Assembly (NCBI GenBank): GCA_023846275.1
Contig: CM043869.1
Coordinates: 38,342,737-38,406,736 of the forward strand
DNA length: 64,000 bases
Origin: Vanilla planifolia
Lineage: Eukaryota > Streptophyta > Magnoliopsida > Asparagales > Orchidaceae
Reading direction: 5' to 3'
In this document: one piece after another, positions 1 through 13,900 of the stretch
Layout: each line of letters starts with the position of its first letter
How positions within the stretch are numbered: position 1 is the stretch's first letter
The notes under the pieces: generated by a model
The model's input: the letters and a program-made list of their open reading frames with translations, nothing else
Database searches by the model: none
Told to the model about the DNA's origin: nothing
Position numbers and translations under genes: made by a program

Positions 1-1922
1 TAAATGTCATCAAAGAATCCATAAGTCAAGTCATATTTAGATAAAAAGTTAAGCAAGTCTACATTGTATGTAATTGCACTGATCACATAAGAGAATCTCA
101 TATTACATTTCAAGTTCTAACGTCCACTAAATGCATGTGGATGAAATGCTTTCACCATGGCAATCCTACCCTAGATCGTTTACAAGGGCACTTACCACCT
201 AGATGATTTATTTGTACTTCATAGGATGATAATTCAAGCACACCGAGTTGATGGTGTAAGTTTTTAAAATTTTTCTATTTTTGTATTTTTCATTACAATA
301 TATGTATGTTTTAAATAACACATCAAGTATAAGAGACTTTGGTTTACATAAGAGTTCTTTTGATTGTAAGTTTCCTAATTTTGCATTTAAATAAGTGGGT
401 TTTAATCTCACATTATCTAAAGCATCCCTTGGATTGTAATAGAGCTACTACTATTTTATTTTGCATTTAAATACATGGGTTTTAAACTCATATTGTCTAG
501 AGCTTCCCTTGGATCGAATAAATTTCTCAATTAAATAAGAGAACATAAATTTTCAACTAAATCTCTTAGGTGTGGGGTCCTTTAATTACATTTTCCAAAA
601 GGTTCACAAATGTTGAGCATATTTTCCTAACATTTTACCTCTATTTGTTTCTCTAAAATTTTCTATCTCAAGGTGATCTGGATAAAGGTCCTTTTTAGTG
701 ACGGTTACAGCAAATATATGCTGTCTATCATGAACTAGAACTTTGAATTGTTTATATGAATGATAATTGTGGTTTATAGTTTATTAATTCTCCCATTTAT
801 ATGCATAAGAACTTCCACTCTAGCAATTCATTGCATGTGAAAATTGTAACAAGTAAATTGTAACTATGATCTGTATAATTTTAATTTTATCTTGTTCAGT
901 ATGTGTAACATGATCCACCACTATTTTCTTCCAATTTAGTGTGATCTTAGCATGCTTTGTTGTTCTTACACGGTTTAGCTAACCTTGGTGCACTTGACTA
1001 TTCATAGGTTAATCTTCGGATTTTGAGCCATATTTTATTTTCATGAAGTTGAATCAAAATATGAAGCATCATTTGTAGTAATTCAGGTTACAAGTGCATG
1101 AACTGTGCTTGGTATCTTTCAAACTTAAAGATTGAGAAGTTGGCACTTAGACATATGCCTACCCCACTTACAAGGAAAAATAATCCCCATTTTATGTACG
1201 GCTGACACCAGAGTCTCAATTTTGGAATAAAATAAACATGTTTCAAATGAAGGAAGAAATAAAAGAATAACTAAATCACATTTAGCAATAAATCTATAAA
1301 CCTTGAAAGCTTGCAGAAAAAACAAACGAAAATCATTCCTTTAAAAATAATATCAAAAAAGAACGCTATAACCTGAAGGATCTTTCCATGCTTCCACATG
1401 ACATTTTTTTTATTTGAGTCATGCTGTTTTCCATCTAAGGTATTTGCAATGAGATCAAACAGAAAAAGAGATATGCTAACTAGTGACCACTTTATCAAAA
1501 CCTTGATTTTTATGTGAACAGTGCAACGGATATGCACTACAACACAGCCCTAACATTACGATAAAGGACACAAACAGCTATTCCATTTTACTAGGACCAG
1601 TGAATCATAATGCAATTTAAAATACGGCAGCATGACAAAACTCAAGGAAGCCTTAGTCTTCATATATTCCTTATTTGATGCAAAAAGCAGCAGATTTCTA
1701 CTGTATCAACCATCAACTGAAACTCCTAAAGTTGTTATCCTCGTAAGCACTACAAAAGAAATACTGTAAATCAGCTACAATTTTATAGTTTTGCACGTCT
1801 TAGGAATAAAACATAAATCCTTAATTGGATTGTATCGGCTAGCTGTTGTAAAATATCATGACTGCAAAATGTTCTTTACCATGTAGTTAAAAAAAAACTC
1901 AAAGCACAGTTAAGCATTAAAC
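1..1922. other. NAGLU intron 8 (partial), no gene seen
   Basis: AT-rich sequence downstream of the donor at 1922. I searched the minus strand for the next expected NAGLU exon (NIYNCDTFNENTPP-type) and did not find it. Short open frames, for example near 1271-1537, lack family resemblance or usable flanking splice sites. Confidence -1.
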
Positions 1923-4900
1923 CTTTAATCTGTTGCTTGATAAATAATTCACCGATTTCAGCAAATAGGGGATCTGATGGGTCAAGAAGATACGTGCAAC
2001 ACCATCGTGGATCACCATCAACACTAGCCCTAATCAAAAAATAATGGAAAGAAACAAATAATTGGGAAATGCAGACATCAATTATTTTTTGAAATTAATG
2101 AATAACGTAATCGTTACTTCGAAAAAGTAATGGCATGGAAAATTGGAATGCTGCAACTCATTTTCAAGTAAAAGCACCGCATGCAAGGAAAATTTGTTCA
2201 AACAAATGAACTAACAAATCAGAATTAATAATTCAATTTATGAGTTTAACCGAGCAACAAAAGTGCAATTGTATTAAAGCCATTAAGCATCACCCAAATT
2301 GATCGTCATTACAGCACACCTGATGCAGGCTTTTGAAGACTCGAAAACCGTTCAAAACAGAATCTTCAAGATCCAAGATGCCATTAACCATCATACATAT
2401 CGACCATCATTACAACACTTCTTACCAGCAAGCATCTTGAATCTGAAAGATCCTAATTGGTCCCCGAGATGAGTTCTTCCTATGGAAGACTGTTTTAAAC
2501 AGTCTTCAAGTTTTCAGAAGAAAACATGAGAAATGTTTAATGCAGAATGATACTAACACAGCTGTCACAGCCACTTGAATGGCTCCCATCTCTCACGGAA
2601 TACTTTACATGCCATCTCTCTGGCTTTACCGCTTCCTATCTAGTTTGGGGAGTTCAGTAAAAAAAGACTTCAATTATTTCAAGGCAAGTTCAGGCACAGC
2701 ACCGCATAGCTTAGGTGGCTAGCATTGTTGGCATGGAGTTCATCCGGACCATACGCAGACATTGTCCATGCTTTTTATCCACACCTTACAGCAGAGACTT
2801 CTGCTTGAGAGAGACCAAATGCTCGTAAGGTCAAGCTGAACTTCGATGGTTGCTAAAAGAACCGTTACATCCTTTGCAAAGTGCTCGAAATTTTTGTGTT
2901 TGCTGGTAACTTCCCGTGTCAAAATCTTCGGATTGGTCCTCTTAAATATTGGAGATTGAGAGGAAACTGTTGAGCATCCAAATGTCTGGATGGAGATGGG
3001 ACCATTGAATTCTCTTCTCCTAAAAGATATCGACAAGCAGTTTATCCATCACTCCTTATCCAAGACCTTTGCCTGTTGCTTCCAGTATCTCACAATATAA
3101 ACGCTACCATATTAAGCATAATCGGCATCGACCACTACTGATCTTGCTTCCACAGCTGGTATGTTGAAAAAAGTTTACTCTAAGCTACATTACCCAAATG
3201 ACCTCAATTTAATCATTAGTCCTGTAATCAGGATATAATTTCATATAAAAAATAACATAAAATAATAGTTGATAATTCATAGAATGTAACTTCAACGAAC
3301 TCCTTGAAAAGCCAAATGCTTACTCTACTCAATCAGCACTTATATGTCAACTATTCAACACCAATAATTTTTGAATGCTTATGTATCCATATCAGATACT
3401 TATATAATATTGATACCCTAGATGCTTGCCCAATATGTATCTGATATGCCATGTGACACATCAAGTTCGAAAAAAAATGTATAAATTGATACTCTTTAAT
3501 ATTCTTTGATAGTTAACCAATACTTATAAGATACTACTAAATCTTACCTTTATGTTAATCTATGATATATGTTATAACAAAACTGAAACGACAAAGGCAA
3601 TCATTTATAGGCATTAAACAAAAGAGAAAAATAAATAATTAAGCTTTTCTAACATTATGTATAAAATTCTTATTTAATGTAAGCCCAAAAGCAACAAATT
3701 CTATTATTTAGCATATTTCTAAAATTGGAGATTATTAACGAAATTATTGTATTTTATATTATAACACATATTAAAATGTCTTAAAATTTTGAAATTTATA
3801 GTTATATTATAGATGCGATCATAATGACTTAATATTATATAATTTGACCTCTTATTATATATGTGTGAGCTTAACCAAAATATGATAATTCATACATAAT
3901 TTTCTTAACAAAAAAAATGTTTCTTTAATATATGATAAATATGATTTTATTATATTTATATAATACATCATTATCTTTATCATATTTAATTGTTCTATTC
4001 TAATATAATCATGCCTTATTGTTATGTATATGTCAGAATAGAACCATTAAAGTTCTCCAAAATCTAGAACCAAAATTTTCAAAGACAAGCACATGCTTGA
4101 ATGTATCACCCTTAAAAAACTATTAGAAATCTATGTAAAACAATGATTATATATAGATAACACATAGGATTAGAGTATCTTGTCAACTTACATAAAGAAT
4201 ACTAAACATCAATTAAAGTGGCATTCATTCATACATATGCTTTCAGCAATTGACAAGTGTCGTGCATCTAGAAAAAAATGGATAACTCACTTATATGCCC
4301 AAAACAACTTTCAAGTTACTGACCTCTGCATAGAAAGCAACATGTTGCCACGAAACCTCTAGCATAGAAGGTGTTTGAGAAATGGTCTAAACCTAGTGGA
4401 TTTTTTGCTTAATTTATGATATATTTATAAGAACTTATTTCCATAATTCCATATCTATACAAAAGTAATAAATTAATATAATAATCACATTTAATCTAGC
4501 TTTGTAATCATAAAATTAACGCTCTTAACTTCCAAAAAAAGGTAGAATATAAGAATAATGAATAAACTAAATTTGTTGTTACATATATAATAACAAGTTA
4601 TTCAAACCCTATCTCATGGTGGCCACAGAGACATTCAATACATTTGGATATTTGTCAACCTTGGGAGGAGGATGAATTGGTCAAACCTCATTCTTCAAAA
4701 TTCACCCAATTTACTGCGATTTTCGATCTACTTAACCAAAAAAGCTTATATGATTTCCTTAGATAATATACTAATAAATACCAATATACATCCATGAAAT
4801 CATTCATCTACATTAAGTACATAGATATATGGATAAAAAACTAATTAGACATTTATATTTGGATTTTTCAATCCAATATAGACTTGGCTCGTAATATTTA

Positions 4901-7900
4901 AATTTAAGCAAAAATTAAATGATTCGATAATGAGGGTTAAGTAGCATATGGTAAAAGAAATTTCCACAAAACATCAGCCATAGAGAGTTTAACAACTGAT
5001 AAATGGTTAAATGCATATTGAGAGTTGCAATTAATTAAAAATGAAACCGTTAGAAGAATACCAATTGCTGAGTTTAGTTATATTGACTGAAGGAAATATC
5101 TTTTGAAATATAGCTGGAACATTCCCAGAAAATGCTGGCAGGACTGCAACAAATAGGCAATTTTTGTAAGTACAAATTCAGAAGATGCTGAGCAGCAGTG
5201 CTAAGTAATGAATTTAACCATCGAAGGCTCAAAAATGTCAGTGAAAGGTCTAATTTGAATGCAAACACAATTATTTATGGGAATATTTTTATTAGATTTA
5301 AAAGGATTTTGCATGCCGAGTTTCATTTAGCATGTCAAGAAATAGATATGGGCACATAAAATCAATGACATTTGATAATAACAGAAGTGCTCATCACAAT
5401 AAAAGAATATTAGAAGGCCAACTTTAAGCTCAAGATTACAAAAAAAAAAAAATGTTAGGAATTTTCCTATAAAAATGTAAACTTCCAAAGCATGTGAACC
5501 ACAACAACTACCAGCGCCAAGACACCAATTTTTTTCCCAATGATCAAGAGAGAGCAATAAGCATTATCTGCAATCAACTGACTGGTTGGCAAAACCATTT
5601 AATTTGTTTGTAAATTAGAATCCTTAGTACTCGTTATACAATAAATTGGTTTCAGAACTTGAGGCCTGTTTTTGTATGTGCCAGCAATAAAATTTCGCAA
5701 ATGCATTTAAGAAACATATAGGTTCAGCTACTTCGTTTGCTTATACATTCTAATTCCAAGCTTTGGTGTGTGTGCATAGACTTTGCTGATTTGAAGTGTA
5801 ATTATAGAAATTGAGTCACATATTTTGACAATTATATCCTTTCAAAGACAGCATGTTCTCTAAAACAATAGAAAAGGTACGACCAAACTGTTGAAGTTAC
5901 TTCTAAAACTAGACTTATAAACCAAAACACGAGAGCCATCGTTATATGTTAAAAAATTAAGACTCTATTTGACAATGAAGTCTTACTATTGTATTATATC
6001 CCTTAAAATAGAACTGCCATTGCTTTAAGAGGAGGACAAATTGCTTATGAAATACGTCTCCAAAGATGTAGACTTGTAAAGAGGTTGCACATAAAATATT
6101 TAGCATTTTATAGTGTTTCCATACGCAAAAATAGAAATAGAAGTCAAATCCAAAAAATTTAGAAAGCAAAAGTATATGAAAGGATTGTCAAACAGTGCCC
6201 AAAAACCAATACCAGGTGTCATCCCAAGCTGAATCATGCGAGATACTATGAGCTTTTGGAGGCTCAATTGTTGGTCCAACCAGCTCTGGGAAAGTGGTCC
6301 ACCCCACCTACAATACACTCCAGGCATAAACAATCTGTTTCTAATATCTTCCATGCTAAGCTTTTATAAATCTTTGATCCTGGCTATTTTGCATTATTTT
6401 TTTATGTTCCTAATGCTTCTAAGTCATGGAATAATCCCATATTTATGCATTAGAAAAGCATTCAAGTTAAGAAAACTACTTACGCATGCAAGTTTCCCAT
6501 TCGAGACCAGGCAAGAAATGCAGGGCCTCCAAAAAAGTTAACAAGATCCTCATTACGTATATTGAAATCCTGCAAGGAAAACCGTGACAAACAAAACAAA
6601 AAAGAATGAATAAAACTTTTAAATTTATATTTACAAATTTAAAAACTGAAACCATAAAGTATACACTGATCTACTCCCCTTAATAACTTTCTATGCAGGT
6701 TTCGTGCATTACTTCAATGAAAAAGCAATAAATTGCATATTTATTTAGTAGTGCAAATAGCAAAAAACTGTGAAAAGAAAAAACATAAATCAAATCATTG
6801 AAGGGAACGAGACAGAGAAGCACAAAGAATTAATAAGTCCACTCTCTAAACTATAATTCATTTTCAACATCCAAGACACAAATGTCAATATTTAGCATAT
6901 TTTTTTTAGGAAATTAATTGATAAATTTTAAATTTATTTGAATTTAAATTTTAAATTTAAATTCATTTGAATAAATTTATTTGTATTAATTTTTATTTAA
7001 ATTTTTTCTTAAAATCATATAAATTGAATTTTAAATTTATAATATTTTATTTGGATTTTAAGTTATTTAGATTAGGTCTGAGTTTATTAAATTTAATATG
7101 AACTTGTTAGTTTCAAATTTTAAATTTGTCAAGAACCTTGCATAAAGATGACATTTCGGAAAGAGATAAATTAAGAATGAATATTTGATAATAATTTCTG
7201 AATAGAAATTCCTCTCTAACTTGATGGCAAGTGGATCACCTTTTTGTCTCTCTAGGTTTGACTTAGGACTAATCTTTTACTTCCTCATACTTTTTTTTTC
7301 TTTTCTCTCTAAGTTTGGATTAGGAATAGCCTTTCTCTCTCTAAGTTAAGTTGGTTCTATTGTCAAGATTATCACCAAGAACAAGTAGTCAGAGAGATTA
7401 GGTTATAATAGCTATTTTGAGAGAATAAAATCAAAATAGAGAAGAGACTATCTGCTATAAAAAGAAATCGAAAAGAAAATTTGAAAAGCGACAACATGAA
7501 AAAAAGCAAAAATTTTTTAAAAAAGGCCAAGTTGACATGAAATTTGAATTTCTCATCTTTCACATCTATGCTCAATGAAAGTTTGTCAAAGATTTTCAAA
7601 GTGGGAGAATTTGATGCAAAACAAATATCAATATTTAGCATAACTTATCTTTTATAAAAAAATAATTGATAAGTTTTAAATTTTAAATTTATTCATATTT
7701 ATTTTTATAAATCTTTTCATTTGAATTTTTATTAAAATTTATTATTTAAATAATATAAATTTAATTTTAGATTTATCATATTCAACTTGAATTTTAAGAT
7801 TTTTGGATAATATTTGAATTTATTAGAATTAACATGAAGTTGCAAATCATTTTATATTTTCTATGACTTATGTGTGTAAAAGTTTTTTAAATCAAATAAA

Positions 7901-10900
7901 ATTACAATGAATAGAGCATCTTTTCTAGTTTGGTGGCTAATGATCTCCACCTAATTGCTAGCCAACCTCTGTTTCTCACCATTCTTATTTTGCTTTCCCC
8001 CATTGTGTACGTGTCATAACATTCAATGCAAATTCCATTCAGTATTACTTCTTATAAAAGAAACACTAAAATATTTCCCTGAGTATCATTCTATGCAAAT
8101 TTCATGCATCACTTCAATAAAATAGCATAAATTGACTCATCAATTACTACTACTACTAGCATAAGGAATTAGCAAGTCTACTTACTGAACTATAGTTGAT
8201 TTTGAGATAGTTTATCAGCCAAATGGAAAAGAAACCTATCATTCTATTAGATGCAAAAAAAGATAGGCAGCCATAATTAGATTGATTTATTACCTTGAAA
8301 ACCTTTTGCCAAATGGCTTCTTGTCCAGTAAAAGAAAGAGCCAAATTAATGCCTTGAAGAGCCATCCAATCTATTTCTTTTTCCCACCTTTCCCAATCCC
8401 ACCATGCAAAAGAATCTAAAAAAAAAAGATAAGTTCAACATTTTCTAAGCTGCATAAATAGAGCCAAATGACAATGATTTGTTAAGTTTGATATTTTCTA
8501 AGATGAGTTTGACATTTTCTAACTCAACAGTAATAATGCTTGCTATAAAGGAACATAAACTTTTTAAACAACTGCAATAAAAAAACATAGAGCTAATAAA
8601 AATGTGCTTTACAGAGCCCCATACTTGAATTTCAATGTATCATTTTTTGCACTTCATCTTTCCAAACTACAAAAAATGAGAAAATAATTGACTTCTGTAA
8701 TATCAGTGCCTTTTGAAAAGCTATATATGACAATTTATTACTCCCATTTACTGAATAATAAAAATGAAAGGCTTTTTGGTGTAGAAAATGATCTAAAGAT
8801 CTTTAAAGGTGATACAAGGATCAATCACAGTTTTTTTTAAGATCCTCACAAAGTAGTACTTCAAATAGATCCAAAACAATCAAAGCAGCAGCACGATGTC
8901 AACCTGAATGTGTTGATCAAATTGTCAAATTAGAAGCAGGCAATCAGACAGTCTGATTGTGTCGATCAAATGATGACAACACAAGCACAATGCTATGGCC
9001 ATCTAATATGCCTAATGAACAACTATATTAAATTAATGGATGGTCTGATCTTCAGCCAACAAAAGATCCTGAGATGAAATCAACAACTGACCTTCAAATT
9101 CAATGTTTCGACCAGGCAAGGCAATTCATGAAGCTATCCAAAAGGATTCTAAGGCTCACAGGGATTGAAAGCGTATTTGTATTATCTCCTCTAATTTTTC
9201 TATTGGAAAGGACCAACATAAAATATGAAGGGGTTATTCAAATTGTAAAACACTTATAAAAGTGACAAATCAAGAATGATTGATTCCAAAAATCTCAAAT
9301 CCTAAAAAATCCCATAAAAAAAGATAACTAAAAAGTTAACCTAGATCAATTTGAGCACCCTAGTTAGTTAGTGAGGTTACCAATGCTTCCACCAAGTTGG
9401 TATAAGTATCTTATTGAGATATATCTAAATTTAATGATTTAAGTTTTGGGAGAAAAGAGAGTTTCTTCTTCCTTGTTATGAAAGACTACCAATTCAAGAA
9501 ATTTTAATTTGAGTTTTCAATGATAATTTTCTCCAAAAATATAATGTGTCTATTTTCTTCTTCCTTTGCTTTTCCCAATTTGCTATTTTTCATAGATAAA
9601 AGCATTTGGCTTCTCAATGCAACCCTATTTGAAAGAGATACTTTTAGATTTTATATTATTTTCACTGTATACTTCTTCAAAGCCTCCCATAAATTTTTCT
9701 CATCAATATAAAGAATATCTCCAAAAAGAGATGAGGTAAAAACAATAAAATGAATTAGCGTAAAGGGGCATGGATGCTGTTCTAAGATTTCCCCACAAGT
9801 ACAAAAAGTAGGGCAACTAGCATGACTCAATGCTAGTACTGACTAGTGTGATAGGCATGGGAGGCTCGATTTTGGCAAATGTTAGAATGCTTTAGAAAGA
9901 AGGCTCAATGACAATGGCAAGAAAGGAAAAGGAGAGGTTTTGGATGTTGAAGGGAAGACTTGAGGCTTTTGCGAAGCCCATTCAATACAAGGGGTCATGT
10001 TTTCTTGTGCAATGGCCGTCAAGCAATGCTGGGCCTACGTTACTATTGACTTTGCTGGAGGACAGCACTATGGCTGTTGATAAGGAATCGGATGATGCAA
10101 GATACAATCCTACAATTTTGCAACAAGGGAATTGCAAGGCCCTATTCATTCTGCAAGAGCATAGTGAGGGCAGTTCAATGCTAGGGCAAGTACAGGTGTT
10201 GTGGTAGTTGCATATTCTATTGTTCACTCAACATTAGTGCATTATAGGATGCACCTTCCATTGCTTATCATGCACCTCTACCACATATTGTTCAATTCGT
10301 TTTTAGAATTGTTCACCTTGTTGAGCATGTGAATGGGGGTTAAGGGGAATTTTTGGTGGATCAATTGGCTATAAATGTGAGACATTTTGATCATATGGGA
10401 GTTCTAGATTCTATGGAATTGTTGGATGATGGCTTTGAAGAAAAAGCTTATACAGAAGCATAAATTGTACTTCATGAATTTTTGGGTGCAGGGCAAATCA
10501 CTGATGATATTAAGGTTGGTTGAGAGAGGAATTTTTGCTATCAAATAATGTCATCAAGTTGAATCAAAAGAACGAATATAAAAAAACTTTTTAAGATAGA
10601 TTATGAACTATTTAAAGTGAAATCAAATCAAATACATAAAATAATGTCTTCAAATAATGTTTAAAAAGCTCCAAATCATTAATAGGTTGCAATAGATCAT
10701 TTATGAAATTTAAGATTATTCTCTATTATGATCTTGTACGTATGCTAATCTTCATAATTTTTTATTATTTTATTAATTTTTTAGAAAGGTATATTTTAAT
10801 TATTTTATTTTATATTAAGGTTTCCATCATGTAATATATATAAATGCCTATGATAAATGAAAAGTGAGTTTTTTTCATGGTAAAAAAGATGGTTTGTGAA

Positions 10901-13900
10901 GCACAAGCATGCACAAAAGATTTGCTCCACAAAGGTGTAAATTGGCCTTCATCCCTTCCGAGTTACAATATGGAATTATCCCCATCTTTAGCATCATCTC
11001 CAAAACCACCTTCACCTTTTTGGCCATTGACAGCAACCCCGACACCATAATTGTTCACCAAGTCTCACCAAATGCCACCCAGACATGCATTAGTATTATA
11101 GCCAATACAAAAAACCTCCCCTCTCAAACAAGACTTGATTGCCACCATGCAGATCTCCCCACATCTGTCATCCAATCTCCCTCAACATCAGTGCAAACAC
11201 GCTTGAGCAGTTTGTGCTTGTCTACATTGGCTTACACCAATACCTACACAACCTTACACCTTGCAAAAGGAATCAAGATTCATCCCCACACATTTTCTAT
11301 CACCTCTTTAGTATCAAAGTCATGTCAACATCTTCATCAAATTTTGTTATCAAAGGCGAATACATCCATATCTTCCATCCATCATATTTTTAGAAATATA
11401 AAGGGTTTCACAATGCTCCTACTATCGCAATGGTCCAAATTTCATTTTGGGATTGAAAGACTTGATAATCGTCGACGTTTCTCAAAGCGGCCGCTTTGAA
11501 ATGCTAAGCAATAGATACAACGATTGGAGTGGTCAATGAGTCCACAAGAGCGATAACCTTAAAATTCTTTAAGTACAAATTTTTTTAGTATAATTATCGA
11601 CTAAAATATTTAGTATACTAGGTTGTAAATCCATAACTTATGATTTTACTGCTCATTAGATTTTGTTTTATATAAAAATTTAATCATAAACTTAGAGTGA
11701 AACTATTTTGAATCCCATGAGTGATAACTAATTAGAAGTCTGACCTCAATTTTTGATCCACTATAATCTTATGGATTTGGTATATGAGTTTAATTTGTAA
11801 GACAATTATACTCATGACTTATTATTTTTAACTTGTTGCTTAATTTCAAAAAATTACATTACCTTATTACTTATGCATTATCTTAATTAATTTATTCAAT
11901 AATGAATCTTTGTTTGCAATAAAATGATTTTCACATTGTTGATCATCTTGAAAATTTGAATACTCATATTGTTATCAAATAAAAAAAGATTAAAAATTTA
12001 AAAATCTTTAGCAATAAAATGATTAACTTACAACATGCAATGACGAATTCATCCAATAAACTAAATAAGATAAAAATTACATTGGCTGAGATCAAAAGGT
12101 TGGCAGATAAGAGTAGACACTTGTATCATCAATTAATAGACTATTATAATCAACATAAACTATTAAGATTGAGATAGTCACATTTGATCATGCATATGGA
12201 TCTTATAGATTTCTTGATTTGTTAGAATAAATAGAATATTTCTTTGCTTATCACATCATGGATAATAATCAAAGAAAGCATTTTACTAAGTTGAAATTAA
12301 TAAGTCATGTTAAGAAATTCTGGTTAACAATTTTAAATAAAGAACAAATTTGTATAGGAGAGTTTCAACTTCGGTATCAATAGAATTATTAAGAGATAAA
12401 TATCATCCTGAATAACATGATAAATATTATCAAAATTATATTTATATATTCAGTTATGAAAATACTAGAAAAATCTTATAGCCAAATGACCTTAAAGACA
12501 TTATTCATTTTCAATATCCACTTTACCCATATGTACAAATTATTCTAAGAATATTTAATTTGGTTTGGAAAAAAATTGCCTTAAGTATGGTTAAGAAGAC
12601 TTAAAAGTCTGCCCAAAATTTGAAAAAAAAAAGTATTCCCTAATTTATAAATATGAAAAAAAATAAGAAAATTAACATAAAGAGAGTTATACTAATTAAC
12701 AATCTAAGTTTTAGAAGTCAAAATATTTTGTATTTCTCTATATATATCTAAAATTGATTTTTATTTCACACTTAATTTATTTAAATAGTAAATTAGATCT
12801 GATAATTCAAAGTACACAAATTTAGTAAAACAAATTGAGTCTCTAAAAAAACTTTATATACAAATTATTGATATGTATTTAATCAAAGAGTTCTTATCTT
12901 CTATCATTCAAAAATTTTTGTATGAGGACTTTTGAATTATGAGAAAACATAAGTACTATTACATATGTTTTAAATTTGTTATTATATATATTTGATAAAA
13001 ATATTTTTAATATTTAATTTATGAAGGTTCAACACATAAAAAAGAGTTACAAGCAAACCTTATTAATGGCAAAACTGATGAACAATTCTTGAATATCTCT
13101 TTATCTAAGCATTTTAATCACTAGTGCTTTTCTAATACTATTCTTATAAGTTGTTTTACTCCTGATTTCCAAGTATATTAGAAAGATCATCCACCTCATA
13201 AGAAATTGATATCATGTTTAATGAATATACACTTTAAGTATAACTCTAAAAGGTAGAGCTTCTCACAATGGGGTAACTGATGCAGTATATGTTGCATCAA
13301 AAAATTTATTCAAATTTGCTTTCCATGATTGATTCATGAGCAACTTGGACTCAAAAATCAAATACATGATGAAAAAGCTTCCAAATAACGTTTGAAAAGC
13401 TCCAAATCTTTAATGGATTGCAATAAGTCATATATGAGACCTAAGATTATTCCTTATCTTATTTCTATGCATCGATTAGTTCCCATATTTTTTTAAATGA
13501 AGGATACTACAATTATTTTATTTTCTATTGAATGTTTTTGTATTTTATAAAAATTCTTACATCAAATAAAAAAAAAAGCTATACTTTGTCATCATTCTAA
13601 ACCAAAAAGATTTTATGTGTATATACATAGAAGATTCTCTCCATAAAGAACATTTTGAATTGTCATCCAAAATTATCCAATCTTCTATCATCACTTCCAT
13701 TGTCTCTCTCCAATGTCCACCAACAACCCCAATGCCATAATCGCCAAACAAGCTTCACCAAAGGCCACCTTGGCATGCGTCAACATGGTATCGACTGCAA
13801 AAGCTTGCTTGAAAACAACTCAACTACGGGCACAAAGATCTCCCCGCATTTATCGCTCCATCACTCATAAAAACTTTTCACAGTAGCATCTGTAGATCCT

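Noticed and set aside
2740..3036. 98-codon minus-strand frame in NAGLU intron 7
   Set aside because: Exons 7 and 8 join in phase without it and it has no resemblance to GH89.
10909..11499. 196-codon plus-strand open frame
   Set aside because: It lies within the first LTR-like repeat; the second repeat copy has the frame broken, and the Ser/Thr/His-rich text has no domain.
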